From assembly GCF_012489685.1 (NCBI RefSeq), contig NC_080046.1, positions 39,519,176 to 39,583,175 of the forward strand: a stretch of 64,000 bases of DNA, given 5' to 3'. Positions 59,065 to 64,000 of this stretch are shown one piece after another. The notes below the pieces were generated by a model. That model did no database searches. It was given only the letters and a program-made list of their open reading frames with translations, and was not told the DNA's origin. The number at the start of each line of letters is the position of its first letter. The stretch's first letter is position 1. Origin of the DNA: Lotus japonicus. Taxonomy: Eukaryota; Streptophyta; Magnoliopsida; Fabales; Fabaceae. The translations under genes were made by a program, and so were the position numbers.

Positions 59065-60272
59065 TGAAAAACGGTAGAAAGGGGGGGGGGGTTTGAATAA
59101 CGTTTTCAGAATAAAACTTTCACCTTAAGATTTTGGCAAATCTTTCGAGAACAAATAAAGTGCTTAAGATAAGAGATAGAAAAGCACACAAGGATTTTAT
59201 CCTGGTTCACTTGATGAATCACTCAAGCTAGTCCAGTCCACCCGTTAAGGTGATTTCTTCCTTCTTAGAATGAAGGCAATCCACTAATCAGATAATTGTT
59301 ACAACTACACTTGAAACCTACAAGTGACTAACAATACACTGACTTAGCTCACACTAAGATTCACTCTCTTAGTCTTCTCTAGGATCCGATCAACCTTGAT
59401 CTCCTAAAGGTAAACTAAACAACTGTTTAGGAAATGTTGTTTACAAAGGAATTGCTTCTAAAAAGCTTGTAGTAAACACAATGAATTCAAATGAAGAAAG
59501 AATGCTTAGAAGATTTGAATATAGCTTGCGCGTGTGAGATTCTTCCAACCGCATCTTTCAATCTTCAGCCTCTATATATACTCCAAGGATTAGGGTTTGA
59601 ACACTGCATGGGAATGCTACCGTTGGAGGGCAGATCTGGAATTTCCAGCTTCTGCTGTGGCTGAGTATGTTAGGTTAGGTCGTCAGGATAGTACATTTGC
59701 TTTTGTACTTTGGATAGTGACTTGACCTTTAACCTTGTTTGACTTCTGATCAGAGGAATGCTTCGTGTTGGAACTTGTGAAGCTTGTTGATCAGAGTCAG
59801 AGGGAAGCATGGATCCTCTGACCGTTGTATCTTCTGATTCTGAACTCAGAGGAGAAGTACTTGGTTTTCAGAGTCATCTTGCTTCTGGGCTTCAGAGTCT
59901 CCACTTATCAGCTTCTGGATCTTCAGAGTCTTCTACACCATCAGAACATCTGAATCTTCAGAGTGTCTGGGTTGTCAGAACGTCTGGATCTTCAGAACTT
60001 CAAGTGAGCTGAGTCCATATCAGAGCTTGAATAACTTCAGATCTTCTGAAGCTTTTCTACTGTTCAGATTGAACATAGAGATTGCGAAAGCGTTGCTAGG
60101 GTCACTCTTTAAGCAAAGTGCTTCTGATTTATGTGAGGTTGGATTAAGGTCAGAGCCTGTAAGAGCACACTCAGAAAAACACGTTAGAGTACCACAATTG
60201 TTCATACTAAAATGTTAACTTGTAATCATCAAAACATAGAGTTGTACTACTCGATCAAAACTTGATCTTATA
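59065..60272 (-). repeat. 3' LTR of right-hand copia element (~1.2 kb)
   Basis: It lies five bases after the RPA stop codon. On the minus strand it begins at about 60272 with TATAAGATCAAG, where TGTAAGATC would be the expected form, right after the polypurine tract. It ends near 59065 with a run of twelve Cs close by. Multiple 'cttcagagtc'-type words repeat at 59760-60180. The left end is set by the TG (59065-59066), and the right end is clear. The other LTR lies outside the window, so no target-site duplication can be checked. Confidence 0.6.
59760..60180. repeat. Interspersed 'cttcagagtc' word cluster in LTR
   Basis: The words TTCAGAG, CTTCTGA and AGAACATCTG recur many times in about 400 bases with irregular spacing, enriching the LTR in short TCTGA-like motifs on both strands. 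Not a clean tandem array. Confidence 0.55.
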
Positions 60273-60273
60273 T

Positions 60274-60286
60274 TCTCCCCCTTTTT
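60274..60286 (-). other. Polypurine tract of right-hand copia element
   Basis: On the minus strand AAAAAGGGGGAGA lies directly upstream of the LTR start. Confidence 0.7.
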
Positions 60287-60946
60287 GATGATGACAAAAC
60301 CAAGTATTTTGATGAACAATTCTTAAACAATAAACTGAATTCACTCGGAGTTTAGAGAAATAGAATTAGACTTATCCTGATGTGAATGGTTTATTTTGCT
60401 CATTCTGAATCCAAGTCACAGCTTGATTCTGAGCTTAGCTAATATTTAGATTCTGAGCTAAATAATATAAGAGTTCAGAGTGAAAACGCATGACATAGAT
60501 AAAATGAAATAATCAGAGCGCATAAGTATTCAGAGTCACGAGAGGGTATCAGAGTCAACTGAAATCACTTCAGAAGAAGTGAAATGTATTCCTTGTATTT
60601 GCCCAGTGACACATCTATGATCATAACAATGGAACTCTTAAATTCTCCACAAGAAAAAGAAATCACACTAACACAGCTTACACATCAAAAACTGGGTGTA
60701 CTTCCCCTTTTTGTCATAAGCAAAAAGCTTGGGGTGTGAAAAACTTAGTTTGAAGTACAAGGTACTCCCCCTTAAAGAAGGTCTAAGTTTCAAAAAGATG
60801 GAGAAGGAAAAGCGAATTAATGAAAAGAATGAATGCATGTAATGAATGTTTACCACCGGCCACGGAAGTAAAGAGAAGCTTCAGTTACCAAGAATTTATC
60901 CTCGAGAAACTGCAGCAGCAATAACTTCCGGATAGAAAAGGAGGCT

Positions 60947-60954
60947 TATATAAA
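60947..60954 (+). promoter_or_regulatory. TATA box of antisense coiled-coil ORF
   Basis: TATATAAA 54 bases before the ATG at 61008, on the strand opposite to the element's own genes. Position and spacing are good for a plant promoter, but this is inferred. Confidence 0.55.
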
Positions 60955-61007
60955 GCGAGTAGAAACGTAGTAAGCTTCACAACAAGATCAATTCCAAATA
61001 TAAGAAA

Positions 61008-61400
61008 ATGGCATCATACAAGGTTGAATTGGAAGAGCTCAGAAGGAAGGCCTTTGAAGAAGATTTGTTCTTGAATGTCAGGCATCCAGATGGTTCAAGA
61101 ACCATACAAGAGCTTATCACAACGCTGCTGGAAAAGAATCTTAGTCCGGAGTTGGAGAAGGATCTGAAAGAATTCCTCTGCTTCGTGGAGGAGATTCAGG
61201 AGCTGTGCCAGCTGGAGCTGAATCTACTAGAAGAAAGAGAAGCAGTGGAGAAGAGACTCGAGACGATTGAAGATAGTCTGGAGAAGGATGAGCTGAGCAA
61301 CAGGCTCGACAACATAGAATACACATTGGATCGTCTGGAGAAAGATAGAGCGGAGCAGCGCCAAGAGTGTAGAAGAATGAGGAAGGATCCTCCATTCTAG
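61008..61400 (+). CDS. Small coiled-coil protein, antisense in copia element
   Basis: A complete 130-codon ORF with a clean ATG ('aagaaaATGGCATC'). It encodes a Glu/Lys/Leu-rich protein with heptad-like leucines from about residue 5 to 120 ('LEELRRKAFEEDLFLNV', 'LNLLEEREAVEKRLETIEDSLEKDEL', 'LDNIEYTLDRLEKDRAEQRQ'). It is predicted to be mostly helical, with no signal peptide or membrane segment. It lies between the 3' LTR and the envelope-like ORF and runs opposite to them. I do not recognise the family. It has no stops or frame breaks, unlike most ORFs in the block. An upstream TATA box suggests its own promoter. Confidence 0.55.
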   Translation: MASYKVELEELRRKAFEEDLFLNVRHPDGSRTIQELITTLLEKNLSPELEKDLKEFLCFVEEIQELCQLELNLLEEREAVEKRLETIEDSLEKDELSNRLDNIEYTLDRLEKDRAEQRQECRRMRKDPPF

Positions 61401-61435
61401 AATGAGGTATATGTATGATGTAATGTGTAATGATG

Positions 61436-61462
<27 letters not shown>
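61436..61462. repeat. (TA)n microsatellite
   Basis: About thirteen TA units just after the antisense ORF. Confidence 0.95.
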
Positions 61463-61466
<4 letters not shown>

Positions 61467-61615
61467 TAAAAGGTTTTCAAACAGATGTTATGAAAAAAGC
61501 ATTGAGAAACATGAAGAAACGAAACAGATATAACATATATAAGCAATTAGCGTAAAGTTATGAAAATAAAGAACTAAAAAAGATCAAATAAAAAAATAAA
61601 TAGAGATCCTAAAAG

Positions 61616-64000
61616 CTAGGGGTTTGCAGAGCGACGCAGGAGTTCTTGAAGTGCTTGATTCATGTTGACCAGGAGAGTCTCATGAGAATTGAGACGTTGT
61701 TCCAAAATGTCAAGTCTGGAAGAACTTGGCTGTGTAGAAGTAGATGGAACATCCTGAGCAGAGTGAGGAGCTTGAGTGGATTGAGAGGCAGCACTTGTGA
61801 AAGGCACTGGTGCAAGAGCTTGACATCTGATAGCTTCAGCTTCAGCCTGTAGCCTTTCAGCTTCTAACTTTGCATTTTCTATTTGTTCAGCTTCTAGGCG
61901 TGCAACTTCTTCTGCTTGTTCTTTCTTCTTTCTTGCTTCCTCAATAGCTTCAAATAACTCAACTCTTAACTGTTGTTCATGCATAGCCAACCTTCTATTG
62001 AAACGCTGCTTAGCAGCTTCAATCCGCTGATCCCTTTCAGCCGTGAGATGACTCATCATAATAGGAACTTGAGCAATCATCCAGTTACTCAGTTGATTCC
62101 AGTCTTCAGCAACAGAGTCAGGATTCTCACTGAGGTCAGTGTGACCTTGCACATTGCGAATCATCAATGATGCTTCATAATTAAACACATTGATGCACTC
62201 AAGAAGGGAGTTTGGCTTGAGATAAGTATAGGGAACAATGGAAAGATTGGTTTCAGGAGAAGTGGGGTGGTTACTGCTATTTGCCTCAGAGACACCTTGA
62301 GGAGAACCAACATCTAAGGTTTTAACATTTCCAGTGTGGATCTCAAGGTTAAGCTGAGAGGTTTCAACCTCAGGGTTTGGAGATCTAACCGAGGAATGGT
62401 TAGATACTGAGTCTTCTGGTTCTGGTTGAGGAGGTTCTTGTTGAACAAGTTCTAGTTGCATGGGTTGAGATGACGGGTCTGCTGCATTCAGAGGGACAAC
62501 TTGTATAGGGTTATCTGGGTCAACCAGACGTTCTGGTCTAGGTCCAGGGTATCTCCTGGGGCTAGGTACAGTATGGTAGTACTCAGGAATGGCAGACTCT
62601 TTTTCTTTTGCAATTTGAACAAATTGGCGAATGGTCTCAGAGTTATTTGAGGGTGAGGAGTCAACAACATGAGTGGGAAAAGATACAGAGGGACAGGGAG
62701 TTGTGGTTTCTGTATCAGTTGTTTTGCGACCCTGATGATCTGATGCTCTGGGGACAGAGTGATCAGAGGTTCTGGGTTCAGGTCCAGATTGTTCTAAGAT
62801 AATGGTTTCAGAGGCTTGTGGGTTGTATTGAATGGTTATGGGAGAGGTAGGTTCAGAGGGTCTTGGAGTCTGAAGCATGTTCCAAAGAGGAGCTTCTTCA
62901 TGAGAAGGTTGGAAAAATGAAGATCTAGGTGAAGTGGGTGGAGAAGTGGTTTGATCTGCTGGTTGGAACTCTGGAATAGGAGTGAGTGGAGTAGCAGTTC
63001 GGTTAAGAAGTGCAGAGATTGGGAGTGCATCAAATGAGCTTAAATCATCATCAATAAGTGTAACAGCAGACTTACTTGATGATCGCACTGTAGACCGAGT
63101 AACCCTTGCAGGAGCCTCAGTCCTGATTACTTCAGCAGCTGGTTCCACACGGGTTGGCTTCTCCACTATTCTCACTTGCTTCTTTTTCTTCTTTGGTGGA
63201 GGAGCATCATCATCATCACCATCAGATGGAGCATCTGGCTTGGTGGGTTCCTCATGCTTCCTCTTAGGCTTGTCAGCCTTCTTCTTCTTCTGATCAACAC
63301 CATCAGAAGGATCAGACTCTTCAGAGGATTCCTCTAAAATGATTTTTCTCTTCTTCTTCTTCTTGGCAGGAGAATCAAACTCTGGAGCTGGTGCCAGGGT
63401 TTTGAAGAACTCGTCCACATCTATCTCATAACCTTGTTGCCTCAAATCATCTATATAGCACAAAATAGCAGTTGGATCATCTGCTTGGGACCATAGAGGA
63501 TAATCGGTCAGAGGGACTCTTCTTTGTCTGACTTCATCAGAGGTATCTTCATGAGCGGGTGCAACCTTTGTCTTGATCAATCCCATCTTCTTCAAGGATG
63601 TGGAGGTGAAGACATCACCAGCAATAGTCGACAGATCCTCTGTGCATCCTGCTGTAATCAGATCTTCTATAAATTTGCTCTCAATGAAGAGGTCTGAGAG
63701 CAGTCTTCCAAAAGGAATGTATCTGATGGCAGACTTTAGAGAAGCAGTGATTCTGGATTTCTTGATGCATTATTTGAGGTAAGAGAACAGGAAGAAGGGA
63801 AGGCAGATCTTCTTGCGATCCTGAATGAAGAACAGCATCACTTTCTAACAGAAATTGATGTAGTCTGGAGAGCTTCCCTTTGGTCTCTGATTGGTGCAAT
63901 GAAGCAGAATCTTGTGCCAAATCCTCAGCTTAGGATGAAGTTCCACTACTTTGTAGTCACTCTTGCCAGGCTTATAGTTTGTATAGAGAGCCTTGTTGGT
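61616..64000 (-). pseudogene. Envelope-like ORF of right-hand copia element (partial)
   Basis: A 659-codon open frame (61616-63595) whose frame continues upstream past 63595 to the window edge. It is broken by one in-frame stop (TAA, plus-strand 63770-63772) after 'FFLFSYLK'. The N-terminal segment in the window ('ALKSAIRYIPFGRLLSDLFIESKF'-like) resembles plant transposon envelope-like proteins. Then come Lys-rich basic clusters, a long Ser/Pro/Thr-rich middle and a C-terminal coiled coil ('ARKKKEQAEEVARLEAEQIENAKLEAERLQAEAEAI'). Role unknown. One A-for-T-like change could explain the stop. The gene start and the gag-pol lie outside the window. Confidence 0.65.

Noticed and set aside
1..64000. 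CRISPR arrays, tRNA or rRNA genes, bacterial operons
   Set aside because: None seen. tRNA-like words are retrotransposon primer-binding sites only, and the tandem arrays lack spacer structure.

Overview
This is nuclear DNA of a flowering plant, almost certainly a papilionoid legume. The evidence is AT-rich intergenic sequence, genes with GT-AG introns, and retrotransposon lineages typical of legumes: Athila and Tat Ty3/gypsy elements, Tekay-like chromoviruses with ~4 kb LTRs, and Sirevirus-type copia elements with envelope-like ORFs. Species cannot be assigned from the sequence alone. No rRNA, tRNA, CRISPR or bacterial features were seen.

Positions 1-47014 are a deeply nested retrotransposon block. 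The base layer is an old Tat-lineage element on the minus strand. Its short 5' LTR lies at 46633-47014, its gag at 44423-46569, a broken pol at 30805-33234, and an opposite-strand accessory ORF is spread over about 4235-30321. An Athila-like element (4437-24992, TSD GTTGT) sits inside an apparent intron of that antisense ORF. A non-autonomous chromovirus with ~4 kb LTRs (7742-18861, TSD GAAAT) sits inside the Athila integrase. A ~4.1 kb solo LTR (25515-29601, TSD AACAG) splits the second exon of the antisense ORF. Between 33.2 and 44.3 kb lie a truncated second copy of the chromovirus, an Athila-like solo LTR inside it (37588-38950, TSD ATATA), and the 3' end of a Sirevirus. A 361-bp solo LTR (45741-46101, TSD GAACT) splits the Tat gag. 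The left edge (1-1927) is another Sirevirus 3' end, followed by a diverged chromovirus-like LTR piece.

Positions 47015-59059 are the host gene island. Three plus-strand genes, each with a plausible TATA box, encode an RPA70-like OB-fold protein, a B3 DNA-binding-domain protein and a second RPA70-like protein. The two RPA genes share a ten-exon layout and an unusual CxC...CxxC zinc ribbon, so they look like tandem duplicates. One has lost about 23 codons from exon 8.

Positions 59065-64000 are the 3' part of a third copia element on the minus strand, starting five bases after the stop codon of the second RPA gene and running out of the window. It holds an LTR, a polypurine tract and a long envelope-like ORF. 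Between them, on the opposite strand, is a compact 130-residue coiled-coil ORF with its own TATA box.
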